DNA from: Clostridia bacterium
GTDB taxonomy: Bacteria; Bacillota; Clostridia; Christensenellales; Aristaeellaceae
Assembly: GCA_017937505.1 (NCBI GenBank)
Contig: JAGBDL010000094.1
Coordinates: 1 to 57,542, forward strand
Direction: 5' to 3'
Length of the DNA stretch: 57,542 nucleotides
Position numbers and translations under genes: made by a program. Below, one piece after another: positions 7,911-15,787 of the stretch; within the stretch, counting starts at the first letter, position 1; each line of letters starts with the position of its first letter. The notes beneath the pieces were generated by a model. The model saw only the letters and a list, made by a program, of their open reading frames with translations. It ran no database searches and had not been told where the DNA came from.

Positions 7911-8594
7911 ATGAATCTTCTCGAAGTCCAGTCGCTTTCCAGGACGTACGGCAGCGGCGAAACAGCCGTCCACGCGCTGAAGGAAGCGTGCTTTTCCGTG
8001 CCCCGGGGCGAGTTCGTCGCCATCGTCGGGGAATCCGGCTCCGGCAAGAGCACCCTGCTGAACCTGCTCGGCGCGCTGGACACGCCGACCTCCGGCAAGG
8101 TGCTCATCGACGGCAAGGACATCTTTGCCATGAAGGACGCGCAGCTCACCGTCTTCCGGCGCAGGAACATCGGCTTCATTTTTCAGGCGTTCAACCTGAT
8201 TCCCGAGCTGACGGTGGAGCAGAACATCCTCTTCCCCGTGCTGCTTGATCATCAGAAGCCCGACGCCGGATACCTCGACGAGCTGCTCACCGTGCTGAAT
8301 CTGAAGGGCCGCAGAAACCACCTGCCCAGCCAGCTCTCCGGCGGCCAGCAGCAGCGCGTGGCCATCGGGCGCGCGCTGTTCACCCGTCCGTCGCTGATTC
8401 TCGCGGACGAGCCCACCGGCAATCTGGATTCCCAAAATAGCAGCGAGGTCATCGCGCTGCTCAGGGAGGCGTCCAGAGCGTACGAGCAGACCATTATCAT
8501 GATCACCCACAACCGCAGCATCGCGCAGAGCGCGGACCGGGTGCTCCAGGTGTCGGACGGCGTGCTGACCGACTTCGGGAGGTGCCGGGGATGA
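7911..8594 (+). CDS. ABC transporter ATP-binding protein, MacB/BceA-like
   Basis: ATPase of 227 aa of the LolD/MacB/BceA class that powers FtsX-type permeases. Motifs are Walker A GESGSGKST (~39-47), Q-loop IFQAFNLIPELT, signature LSGGQQQRVAIGRAL, Walker B LILADEPTGNLD, and switch ITHNRS. AAAGAGG precedes the ATG. The stop overlaps the permease start (ATGA). With the two-component system upstream this forms a typical detoxification/sensing module for cell-wall-active peptides; the inducing compound cannot be predicted. Confidence 0.92.
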   Translation: MNLLEVQSLSRTYGSGETAVHALKEACFSVPRGEFVAIVGESGSGKSTLLNLLGALDTPTSGKVLIDGKDIFAMKDAQLTVFRRRNIGFIFQAFNLIPELTVEQNILFPVLLDHQKPDAGYLDELLTVLNLKGRRNHLPSQLSGGQQQRVAIGRALFTRPSLILADEPTGNLDSQNSSEVIALLREASRAYEQTIIMITHNRSIAQSADRVLQVSDGVLTDFGRCRG

Positions 8595-10927
8595 AAAGCT
8601 ATCTCAGCCTGGTGACGATCTCGGCCAGGGTGCGCAGGCGGCAGAACCGGATGACGCTGCTGTGCATTGTGATCTCGGTGTTTCTGGTGACGGCGGTATT
8701 CAGCATGGCCGACATGGCAATCCGCATGGAAACCAGCAACCGCATCGAAAAAGACGGAAGCTGGCATCTGCTGCTTTCCAATATTTCCGCAGATACTGCA
8801 GAAAAGATAGCCGCGAGGAAGGATGTGGCCGCCTTTACTCCCTATGCCACGCTCAACAGCTCCATCGATCAGGAGTTTTTCGTCGGCGGAAAGCGGGCCG
8901 CCATCTGCGGCGCGGAGAAGGATCTGGCGAAAATGCTGCCGGGTTTTCCGGATGAAACCTACCCCTCTGACGACGAGGTCATCGTTTCCCGCAACATTCT
9001 TGACATCATGAATGTGACCCTTGGGGACTCCATTGCGCTGACCATGCCGGACGGCAGCACAAAGGCGCTCAAAATCGTGGGATTCAATCAGGATACCGCG
9101 GTCGCCTCGCAGTACGACGCCGTTGCACTGTTTACAAACCTCAACACATTCGATGCCATCCGGCGTCACGGCGGAGAAGAGGAGGCACTTCAATACTATC
9201 TTCAGTTCAGGCGCCGCACCGACTTCAGAAAGGCCATCGCTGAAATCAAGGAGCAGTACGGTCTTGCGGACAGCAGCGTTGGAGAAAACGCCTACATTCT
9301 GGCGCTCAGTCTGAGCAGCGACAACAGCTATATTCTGGGGCTTTACATGGTTGCCGCCGTATTGGCCGTCATGGTATTGCTCGCGGGCATCTTCATGATT
9401 GCGGCAAGCCTGAACAGCAACGTGCTGCAGCGCACCAGCTTTTTCGGCATGCTGCGATGCCTGGGCGCAAGCACGCGTCAGGTCATGCGGCTGGTTCGGC
9501 TGGAAGCGCTGAACTGGTGCAAAGCCGCCGTTCCGCTGGGCATCATCCTCGGGGTCGCCGCCACGTGGGGGCTGTGCCTGCTCCTGCACATCTGGGTCGG
9601 TGGGGAATTCATCGCTCTGCCCTTGTGGGCGGTCAGTCCCGTGGGCATCCTGTGCGGCGGCGTCAGCGGGTTTGTCACCGTGTGGGTCGCCTCCTCCTCG
9701 CCTGCAAAAAAGGCCTCCAGGGTGTCCCCCATCGCGGCGGTATCCGGCCATGCAGACAGACATTCCGCTGCCAGCGTCTCCGCACAGCCAGGGCTTTGGG
9801 GCCGCGTGGATATTTCGCTGGGCATCTCCCATGCGGTCAGCTCAAAGAAGAACCTGATCCTGATGACGGGCTCCTTTGCGCTGAGCATCCTCCTGTTTCT
9901 CTGCTTTTCCGTGCTGCTCAGCTGGATCGGCACCGCGCTGAATTCCCTGAAACCGTATACTCCGGATATTTCCCTGTATTGCGCGCAGGAGGAGGACGGC
10001 TTTGCGCGGGTGCTTGCTGCGGACCTGGAAAGTCACCCCGCGGTCAAGCGCGCCTTTGGCCGGATGCATCAGGTGTTTCCGGCAGTCTATCAGGGGAAGC
10101 AGGGGCAAATCGATCTGATCTCCTATGACGACGCCCAGTTCCAATGGGCTGCGGCGGATCTGGTGTCCGGACAGCTTCCCACGGACGGCGATGAGGACGC
10201 TTTCTGCGTTCTGTCCGTTTTTGACAAGAGCAACTCCCTGACGGTGGGCGATTCCATCGGGCTGGACGGCGCGGCGCTGACCGTATGCGGCGTATTGAAT
10301 GACAGCCCCTTTGACAGCAGCGATACGCCGACGATCATCTGCACGGAAGAGACCTTCCAAAGGCTGACGCAGGAGCAGACCTACAGGGTCATCGACATTC
10401 AGCTCACAAAACATGCAACTGACGCCGATGTGCGCGAGCTCCGGTCCATGGTGAACCGATTGGATATGGACATTCAGTTTTCCGATCGCAGGGAAAGCAA
10501 TGAAATGGTGAACAGCACCTATTGGGCCTTCACGCTCTTTGTTTATGCGTTCCTGACCGTAATCGCCCTGATGACTCTTCTGAACATCGTCAACAGCATT
10601 TCCCTCAGCGTATCCGCCAAAATCAGGCAGTATGGCATCATGCGGGCCGTGGGCATGGACGGGACGCAGGTTCTGCGCATGATTGCCGCCGAGGCCGCCA
10701 CATACGGGGGCATCGGGCTTGCGGTGGGATGCCTGGCGGGCCTGCCCCTGTACCGGTATCTGTATACCCTGCTGATCACGCATTATTTCGGCATCGTGAG
10801 CCCGATCCCCTGGACATGCCTGATGATCTGCTTCGCCATCACGCTGATCTCCGTCTGCATCGCCGTCCATGCGCCCGCCAAGCGCATCAACGGCATGGCC
10901 ATCACGGAAACCATCAACGAGCTCTGA
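8591..10927 (+). CDS. ABC transporter permease with two FtsX-type halves
   Basis: Large permease, 778 aa from the ATG at 8591 (GGGAGG eight bases upstream, overlapping the ATPase stop). Hydrophobicity shows two similar halves. Each has a helix near its N-terminus (~20-42 and ~415-445), an extracellular domain of about 200 residues, and three further helices (~250-275, 305-335, 345-365; then ~645-675, 695-725, 740-765). The second half contains the FtsX pattern around IRQYGIMRAVGMDG, and the first has FGMLRCLGAS. This is eight helices with two extracellular domains, not the ten-helix BceB layout. It probably handles a peptide or lipid and signals to the intramembrane kinase. Confidence 0.87.
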   Translation: MKSYLSLVTISARVRRRQNRMTLLCIVISVFLVTAVFSMADMAIRMETSNRIEKDGSWHLLLSNISADTAEKIAARKDVAAFTPYATLNSSIDQEFFVGGKRAAICGAEKDLAKMLPGFPDETYPSDDEVIVSRNILDIMNVTLGDSIALTMPDGSTKALKIVGFNQDTAVASQYDAVALFTNLNTFDAIRRHGGEEEALQYYLQFRRRTDFRKAIAEIKEQYGLADSSVGENAYILALSLSSDNSYILGLYMVAAVLAVMVLLAGIFMIAASLNSNVLQRTSFFGMLRCLGASTRQVMRLVRLEALNWCKAAVPLGIILGVAATWGLCLLLHIWVGGEFIALPLWAVSPVGILCGGVSGFVTVWVASSSPAKKASRVSPIAAVSGHADRHSAASVSAQPGLWGRVDISLGISHAVSSKKNLILMTGSFALSILLFLCFSVLLSWIGTALNSLKPYTPDISLYCAQEEDGFARVLAADLESHPAVKRAFGRMHQVFPAVYQGKQGQIDLISYDDAQFQWAAADLVSGQLPTDGDEDAFCVLSVFDKSNSLTVGDSIGLDGAALTVCGVLNDSPFDSSDTPTIICTEETFQRLTQEQTYRVIDIQLTKHATDADVRELRSMVNRLDMDIQFSDRRESNEMVNSTYWAFTLFVYAFLTVIALMTLLNIVNSISLSVSAKIRQYGIMRAVGMDGTQVLRMIAAEAATYGGIGLAVGCLAGLPLYRYLYTLLITHYFGIVSPIPWTCLMICFAITLISVCIAVHAPAKRINGMAITETINEL

Positions 10928-11038
10928 GCGGGCCATATCCGCTCCATGCTCTCTGCAATCCTCCTTCTGTACGGCAGGCCGGAAATTGCATTCCTCCATA
11001 CGGCAAACACGCTTACAAATCTCTGAAGCATCAGCCGG

Positions 11039-11079
11039 GGCATCCCCGTGACGCGTATGCGCCGCGGGGATGCCTTTTT
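11039..11079 (+). terminator. Terminator of the ABC transporter operon
   Basis: GGCATCCCCG (11039-11048) pairs perfectly with CGGGGATGCC (11065-11074), then TTTTT. The 110 bases between the permease stop and this hairpin hold no recognisable feature. Confidence 0.88.
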
Positions 11080-11107
11080 GTTTATCCCGCATCCGGCTCA
11101 TACGCAG

Positions 11108-11161
11108 AATCCTCACACAATCCTCACGCGAATTCCCGGTTTTCTCACCCCATCCTCACAG
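11108..11161 (+). promoter_or_regulatory. Four phased 11-bp direct repeats (response-regulator type operator)
   Basis: Units AATCCTCACAC (11108), AATCCTCACGC (11119), a degenerate 10-nt gap unit (11130), TTTTCTCACCC (11140) and CATCCTCACAG (11151). The shared core is (A/T)T(C/T)CTCAC. Two pairs of 11-bp repeats on one helical face, ending 9 bp before the -10 box and covering the -35 position, is how PhoB/OmpR-type activators bind their promoters. The cognate regulator is not evident in the window. Confidence 0.7.
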
Positions 11162-11167
11162 GATCGG

Positions 11168-11176
11168 TGATACGAT
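11168..11176 (+). promoter_or_regulatory. Extended -10 of the K+ uptake operon
   Basis: TG-A-TACGAT gives an extended -10 (hexamer 11171-11176) with no -35 hexamer; the direct repeats occupy that position. This fits an activator-dependent promoter. Confidence 0.55.
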
Positions 11177-11211
11177 AGGGAGCGCTTCAGGAAGGACAGG
11201 AGGCAAGGAAA

Positions 11212-11601
11212 ATGAATGAACAGAATGCCATGCAGCCGCTGACCGCCCGTATCCGGGCGCTTGTTGCACAGCGGCATTTCAGTGAGGCAGAAGATGAGGC
11301 CGCGCAGGCAATGGCCGCCGCGCCGCACGATGCGCAGCCCCATAACCTGATGGGCATCATCGCCGAGAGCAGGAACGATCATGTGCAGGCGATGAAGCAC
11401 TTCCGCGCGGCGTGGGCGCTTAATCCGACGTACCGGCCCGCGCGCATCAATATGGAGCGCTACGGCAGCTTCTCCGGACAGATGCCCCGCCCCGTGTACG
11501 ACGAGACGGAGTGCGCGCCATGTCCGGCGGAAGGCCGCCCGGCATATCGGATTGAATACGACAAACACGGCATCGGCCATGTCATTAAGGAGGCCAAATG
11601 A
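11212..11601 (+). CDS. Small tetratricopeptide-repeat protein
   Basis: 129 aa, first gene of the K+ transport operon. Residues ~14-80 read as two TPR-like helix pairs (FSEAEDEAAQAMAAAPHDAQ and AMKHFRAAWALNPTYRPA). The C-terminal ~45 residues are not recognised and contain two Cys (ECAPCPAE). There is no signal peptide. AGGAGG lies upstream of the ATG; the stop overlaps the next start. A scaffolding or regulatory role for the TrkA/TrkH complex is suggested only by gene order. Confidence 0.75.
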   Translation: MNEQNAMQPLTARIRALVAQRHFSEAEDEAAQAMAAAPHDAQPHNLMGIIAESRNDHVQAMKHFRAAWALNPTYRPARINMERYGSFSGQMPRPVYDETECAPCPAEGRPAYRIEYDKHGIGHVIKEAK

Positions 11602-12056
11602 TGGACTTTTTCAAGACAGCCCGGAGAAAAGACTCCGGCTACACGGTGATCATCGGCTGCGGCAGGCTGGGCGCCAGCCTCGCCAACGCCATTTCAGATA
11701 AAGAGGCCAGCGTCATGATGGTGGACAGGGATGAGCGTGCTTTCCGCAAGCTGGGCGCCGCCTACGGCGGCCTGACCCTGACGGGCGACGCAACGGACAT
11801 CGCCGTGCTGCGCAGCGCGGAAATCGAGCGCGCGGACACCGTCGTCTCCGTCACCAACGACGACAACACCAACATCATGGTCGCGCAGATCGCGCGCAAT
11901 GTCTGCCACATTCCGAACGTCATCTGCCGCCTGTACGACCCCGAACGGGAGATCGTCTACAAGGAGTTCGGCATTGACACCATCTGCCCCACGGTGCTCT
12001 CCACGCGGGAGATTGACCGCCTGCTGGGCAAGTCAAAGGAGGCAAAAGAGGCATGA
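11598..12056 (+). CDS. TrkA-N (RCK) domain protein, regulatory subunit of K+ uptake
   Basis: 152 aa. A single Rossmann RCK domain starts at about residue 14 (TVIIGCGRLGASLANAI) with acidic residues MMVDRDERAF at the end of the second strand, the usual NAD(H)/nucleotide site, then GDATD and SVTNDDNTN. No TrkA-C domain follows, so it is half the usual regulatory unit. AAGGAGG fits either ATG at 11598 or 11601. It overlaps the next gene (ATGA). With its neighbour it probably forms a mixed gating ring on TrkH. Confidence 0.88.
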   Translation: MMDFFKTARRKDSGYTVIIGCGRLGASLANAISDKEASVMMVDRDERAFRKLGAAYGGLTLTGDATDIAVLRSAEIERADTVVSVTNDDNTNIMVAQIARNVCHIPNVICRLYDPEREIVYKEFGIDTICPTVLSTREIDRLLGKSKEAKEA

Positions 12057-12718
12057 ACATGCAGGTTCTGCTCATCGGCGGCTTTGATATTGCGAGGACG
12101 CTTGCCGCCTCGCTGCTCAAACGGAAATACCAGGTGACGGCGGTTCACCCGGACTACGACTGCTGCAAGCTGCTCGCGGATATCAAAGGGCTTCAGGTCA
12201 TCCATGGCGACGGCTCCAAGCCCTACATTCTAGAGGAAGCCGGGGCGCGCCGGACGGACATCGCCATCGCGCTGACAGACAGCGACGCGGACAATCTGGT
12301 CATCTGCGAGCTGTGCAAAAAGCGCTTCGGCGTGACCAAAACGGTCAGCGTCATCAAGAACGCGGAGAACACGGCATTCTTCAGGCAGATGGGCGTGGAT
12401 GCGGTGGTCTGCGCGACGAACACCATCACCGGCATCATCGAGCAGCTTGCTTTTGTGCATGACATGACCGCGCTGGTGCCCGTCGGCGACGGTCGAGTGA
12501 GCATCGCGGAGGTTGCCATCCCGGAGGGCGCGCCCGCGGCGAACAGGAAGCTCTGGGAGATCAGCCTGCCCCGCGAGGTCATCGTGGGCTGCATCCTGCG
12601 CAAGGATCAGACGCTGATTCCGCGCGGCGACACGCGCATTCTCGCGGGCGATTCGCTGGTGCTGCTCTCCTCCGCGCATCAGGAGACGGACGCCATCCGC
12701 GAGCTGACAGGGCGGTGA
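12053..12718 (+). CDS. TrkA-type K+ uptake protein (RCK plus TrkA-C)
   Basis: 221 aa. N-terminal Rossmann domain (VLLIGGFDIARTLAASL; HGDGSKP; ALTDSDADNLVICEL) and C-terminal TrkA-C domain (~135-221, ending SLVLLSSAHQETDAIREL). The glycine motif is GGFDIA, a departure from the canonical GxGxxG, so nucleotide binding may be weakened compared with the upstream subunit. It overlaps the previous gene by 4 nt and lies 6 nt before trkH. Confidence 0.9.
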   Translation: MNMQVLLIGGFDIARTLAASLLKRKYQVTAVHPDYDCCKLLADIKGLQVIHGDGSKPYILEEAGARRTDIAIALTDSDADNLVICELCKKRFGVTKTVSVIKNAENTAFFRQMGVDAVVCATNTITGIIEQLAFVHDMTALVPVGDGRVSIAEVAIPEGAPAANRKLWEISLPREVIVGCILRKDQTLIPRGDTRILAGDSLVLLSSAHQETDAIRELTGR

Positions 12719-12724
12719 TGCTCG

Positions 12725-14185
12725 ATGAAGCAACGCATCACCCGCGCAAGCAACGTCGGCAAGCTGACCGCGCTCATCGGGCTCTTGCTGCTTGCACCGC
12801 TGCTCGTACTGCCCTTTTTCCCGGAGGATGCGCCGTTTGCCGCGGCGTTTCTCGTTCCGGGCATCGCGTCCATCCTGCTGGGACTGGCGCTCTGCTTGTG
12901 CGTGAAGACGCAACCGCTGACCATGCAGGAGGCGATGCACCACGGCAATCTGCTGGTGCTCTACATCTGGCTGTACGGGTGCCTCGCAGGCGCGCTGCCC
13001 TTTGTGCTGGGCGGCCAGCTCACGTTCGTGCAGGCGCTCTTTGAGGCCGTCAGTGGCTGGACGACGACGGGCCTTTCCGTCATGGACGTGACCGTCACGC
13101 CGCCCATCTTCCTCTTTTACCGCAGCTTCATGCAGTTCTGCGGTGGCCTCGGCTTCGTGATGATCATGATGACCTTCGTGCAGGGCCGCATGGGCATGGT
13201 GCTCTACAATGCGGAAGGCCATCCCGACAAGCTCATGCCCACGCTGAGGGAGACAGTGCGCACCATTGTGCTCATGTATATGGCGTTTCTGGCTGTGGGC
13301 GTCGGGGCGTATGCGCTGTGCGGGATGCCGGTGTTTGACGCGGTGCTGCACACGATGGGCGCGCTCTCGACCGGCGGCTTCTCCAATCAGGCGGAGAGCA
13401 TCGGGGCGTACCACAGCGTCGCCATCGAGGGCATCACCGTCGTGCTCATGCTGGTGGGCACGACCAACTTCGCCATCCTGCTGCTCCTCGTCCGGCGGAA
13501 GTGGCGGGACGCCCTCCGGTGCAGCGAGCTTCGATTCCTGGGCGCGCTGCTGGCAATCTTTGTGCCCGTCACGGCGCTGGTGCTGATGACGGGGCTGTAT
13601 ATGAGCCTGGGCGAGGGGCTGCGTCAGGCGCTGTTCAACATCGTCTCCGCACTTTCAACCACAGGCTACGCGACCATGAGCTACGAGCGCTGGCCGAAGG
13701 CGGCAATTGGGATCATGATCCTGATGATGCTCATCGGCGGCGGCGCGGGCTCGACGGCAGGCGGCATCAAGCTCTCGCGGACGCTGATTATGCTCAAGGC
13801 GTCGTTTGCGGAGCTGCGTGCGCGCGTCTCCCCGGAGCACGAGGTGCGCACGCCGTCCATCACCCGCGCGCAGGGCAGGACGCCGGTGGACGCACCCACG
13901 CTGCGCGCCACTTCAGGCTTTGTGACGCTCTATCTGCTGCTGTTTGCGGCGGGCACGCTGCTGCTCTGTATCACGGAGGGCGCGCCGCTTGCCAATTGCA
14001 TGTTCGAATTCGCGTCCTCGCTGGGCACGGTGGGCCTGTTCATCGGGCTGACCGGGCCGACAACCCGCGCTGCCACGCTGCTGGTGGAAATCGCGGGTAT
14101 GCTGCTGGGCAGGCTGGAGATCTTCCTCGTGTTCACAGGGCTGGGATCGGCGGTGTTTTTGATGAGGCAGAGAAAGCACAGATGA
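12725..14185 (+). CDS. trkH: TrkH/KtrB-family potassium transporter
   Basis: Membrane K+ (or Na+/K+) transporter, 486 aa, with about ten hydrophobic segments. The four pore loops are visible: SGWTTTGLSV, MGALSTGGFSN, SALSTTGYATMS and SSLGTVGLFIG, each with the central Gly that replaces the K+ channel TVGYG filter. AGSTAGGIKLSR is the conserved intramembrane loop after the third repeat. Last gene of the operon: TPR, TrkA-like, TrkA, TrkH. Confidence 0.93.
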   Translation: MKQRITRASNVGKLTALIGLLLLAPLLVLPFFPEDAPFAAAFLVPGIASILLGLALCLCVKTQPLTMQEAMHHGNLLVLYIWLYGCLAGALPFVLGGQLTFVQALFEAVSGWTTTGLSVMDVTVTPPIFLFYRSFMQFCGGLGFVMIMMTFVQGRMGMVLYNAEGHPDKLMPTLRETVRTIVLMYMAFLAVGVGAYALCGMPVFDAVLHTMGALSTGGFSNQAESIGAYHSVAIEGITVVLMLVGTTNFAILLLLVRRKWRDALRCSELRFLGALLAIFVPVTALVLMTGLYMSLGEGLRQALFNIVSALSTTGYATMSYERWPKAAIGIMILMMLIGGGAGSTAGGIKLSRTLIMLKASFAELRARVSPEHEVRTPSITRAQGRTPVDAPTLRATSGFVTLYLLLFAAGTLLLCITEGAPLANCMFEFASSLGTVGLFIGLTGPTTRAATLLVEIAGMLLGRLEIFLVFTGLGSAVFLMRQRKHR

Positions 14186-14278
14186 AGCGGCAAAGCGCGT
14201 TCCGTACTTGCTTTCTTCCCACGTCATGCTTTTCTCTTCTCGACTTCAGAGGCGGCCGCCAAGCCATCAATCGCATTC

Positions 14279-14310
14279 AAAAAGGAACTCCCGTCCGGAA
14301 GTTCCTTTTT
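14279..14310. terminator. Bidirectional terminator between trkH and kdgA
   Basis: AAAAAGGAACT and AGTTCCTTTTT flank a short CCG/CGG-containing loop, giving a stem with A and T runs on both sides. It serves trkH on plus and the uronate operon on minus. The 90 bases upstream hold nothing recognisable. Confidence 0.88.
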
Positions 14311-14333
14311 CTGTCATGTTTACCGCTTGATTT

Positions 14334-15290
14334 TTACTTCTGCACCAAGTGGATCGCGAAGCCGCCGATCTCATCCTTGAAGTAGATGGCCTTGAGCTGG
14401 CCGTCCTTGACGTTGGCGGAGGACTCGTCAAACTCGAAGCCCTGGCGCTCCATGTAGGCCTTGGCGCGCTCGATGAAATTGGTCTTGATGCCGATGTGAC
14501 CCTTCGTGCCGCGGAACGGGGTCTTCATGACCTCGATGCCGGTGCCGGCGAAGATGGAGCTGTTGCCGACCTTCATGGTCCAGCCCAGCAGCTTGCACAG
14601 CTTGGTCGCGGTGTCCATCGCCTCGGCCTCGTCGGCGGAGTTGATGCCCACATGCGCGATCTCCAGGCCCAGCATCAGCTGCACGGCGGAGGCGGTCAGC
14701 GCCTTAACCCTGTCCCAATCCTTGGCCTTCACCGCGTCGCCCGGAACCATCCAGGTGCCGCCGCAGCAGAGGATCTTGTTAAAGGAGAGGTAATCCAGCA
14801 GGTTCTTCTCGTTGACGCCGCCGGTGGGCATGAAGGTCACGTCGCCGTACGGCGCCGCGATGGACTTGATGTACTTCAGGCCGCCGGCCGCCTCGGCCGG
14901 GAAGAACTTGACGGACTTCAGGCCCAGGGAGAGCGCGAGCTCGATGTCAGAAGGATTCGCAGTACCCGGGCAAACCGGCACGCCGATCTGCTGGCAGTAC
15001 TTGACGGTGGTCGGGTTGAGGCCCGGGGAGACGATGAACTTCGCGCCGGCGGCGACCGCACGGTCAACCTGCTCGGTGGTCAGCACGGTGCCCGCACCGA
15101 CGATCATCTCCGGGAACGCGTCGGCCATCGCCTTGATCGCCTCGGCCGCGCACGGGGTGCGGAAGGTGACCTCGGCAGCCGGCAGACCGCCCTCGATCAG
15201 GGCCTTGGCCATCGGGATGGCGTCCGCCGCGTCGTTGATCGCAATGACCGGAACAATACCGATCTTGGAAAGCTCCTTCATAACGTCCAT
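14334..15290 (-). CDS. KDPG/KHG aldolase fused to a VOC-like domain
   Basis: Cleaves 2-keto-3-deoxy-6-phosphogluconate to pyruvate and glyceraldehyde 3-phosphate (or KHG to pyruvate and glyoxylate). 318 aa, against about 210 for a plain aldolase. Residues 1-~210 are the class I TIM barrel: EVTFRTPCAAEAI, GAGTVLT, and the Schiff-base Lys in LKSVKFFPAE. Residues ~213-318 (LEIAHVGINSADEAEAM through GGFAIHLVQK) resemble a glyoxalase/VOC module. GGAGG sits eight bases before the ATG. Last gene of the uxaB operon; final step of the hexuronate route. Confidence 0.9.
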   Translation of the reverse strand: MDVMKELSKIGIVPVIAINDAADAIPMAKALIEGGLPAAEVTFRTPCAAEAIKAMADAFPEMIVGAGTVLTTEQVDRAVAAGAKFIVSPGLNPTTVKYCQQIGVPVCPGTANPSDIELALSLGLKSVKFFPAEAAGGLKYIKSIAAPYGDVTFMPTGGVNEKNLLDYLSFNKILCCGGTWMVPGDAVKAKDWDRVKALTASAVQLMLGLEIAHVGINSADEAEAMDTATKLCKLLGWTMKVGNSSIFAGTGIEVMKTPFRGTKGHIGIKTNFIERAKAYMERQGFEFDESSANVKDGQLKAIYFKDEIGGFAIHLVQK

Positions 15291-15329
15291 GGGAAAAACC
15301 TCCTCAAATCCATGATGTCTTGTGCTTTG

Positions 15330-15347
15330 CGCGGGCAGGCGCCCGCG
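15330..15347 (-). other. Hairpin in the cupin-aldolase intergenic spacer
   Basis: CGCGGGC-GCCT-GCCCGCG on the minus strand, a 7-bp GC stem with no T-run. It lies in the 143-nt gap before the aldolase gene and is probably an mRNA processing or stability element. Confidence 0.4.
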
Positions 15348-15433
15348 ATGAAACGCGATTCTGTCCTGTTCATTCGCCGCAGGCGGAAGCTTTTCCTGCC
15401 CGCGGGCGCATCAATCGCCGTACGCGTCAGGCG

Positions 15434-15763
15434 TTATCCGACAAAATCCTCGCGCATCGGCGCAAAGATGTCCAGCAGCGTGCCCGCCTTCACGCAGGCG
15501 CAGCCGTGCACCTTGCCGCCGTCCACGACGATGGAATCGCCCGGCAGCATCCTGCGCGTCTCGCCCTCGATGTGATAGGTGAATTCGCCGGAGAGCACAT
15601 AGGAAATCTGCGTGTGCTCGTGGCTGTGGTCGCTGCCCACCGCGCCGCTTTCAAAGATGACCTCCACGAGCATCATCTCCCGGTTGTACGCGCGGATTTT
15701 GCGGCTGGTGCCGCCGCCCAGCTCGATGAGCTTCGGCTCATCGGCCTTCACAAAGGTCTGCAC
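15434..15763 (-). CDS. kdgF: KdgF-like cupin (unsaturated uronate linearisation)
   Basis: Single-domain cupin of 109 aa. Metal-binding motifs are visible: GAVGSDHSHEHTQISYVLSGE (His/His/His/Glu cluster) and the second box PGDSIVVDGGKVHG. The family member KdgF converts 4,5-unsaturated galacturonate to the linear 5-keto form. The same ending (LLDIFAPMRxDF) occurs in the cupin at 28654, so they are paralogs. I prefer the GTG at 15763 (AGGAGG nine bases upstream) to the TTG at 15769, which is too close. In the uxaB-uxaA-uxaC operon. Confidence 0.8.
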   Translation of the reverse strand: MQTFVKADEPKLIELGGGTSRKIRAYNREMMLVEVIFESGAVGSDHSHEHTQISYVLSGEFTYHIEGETRRMLPGDSIVVDGGKVHGCACVKAGTLLDIFAPMREDFVG

Positions 15764-15787
15764 AGGCAATGTCCTCCTGTCCGGCGC

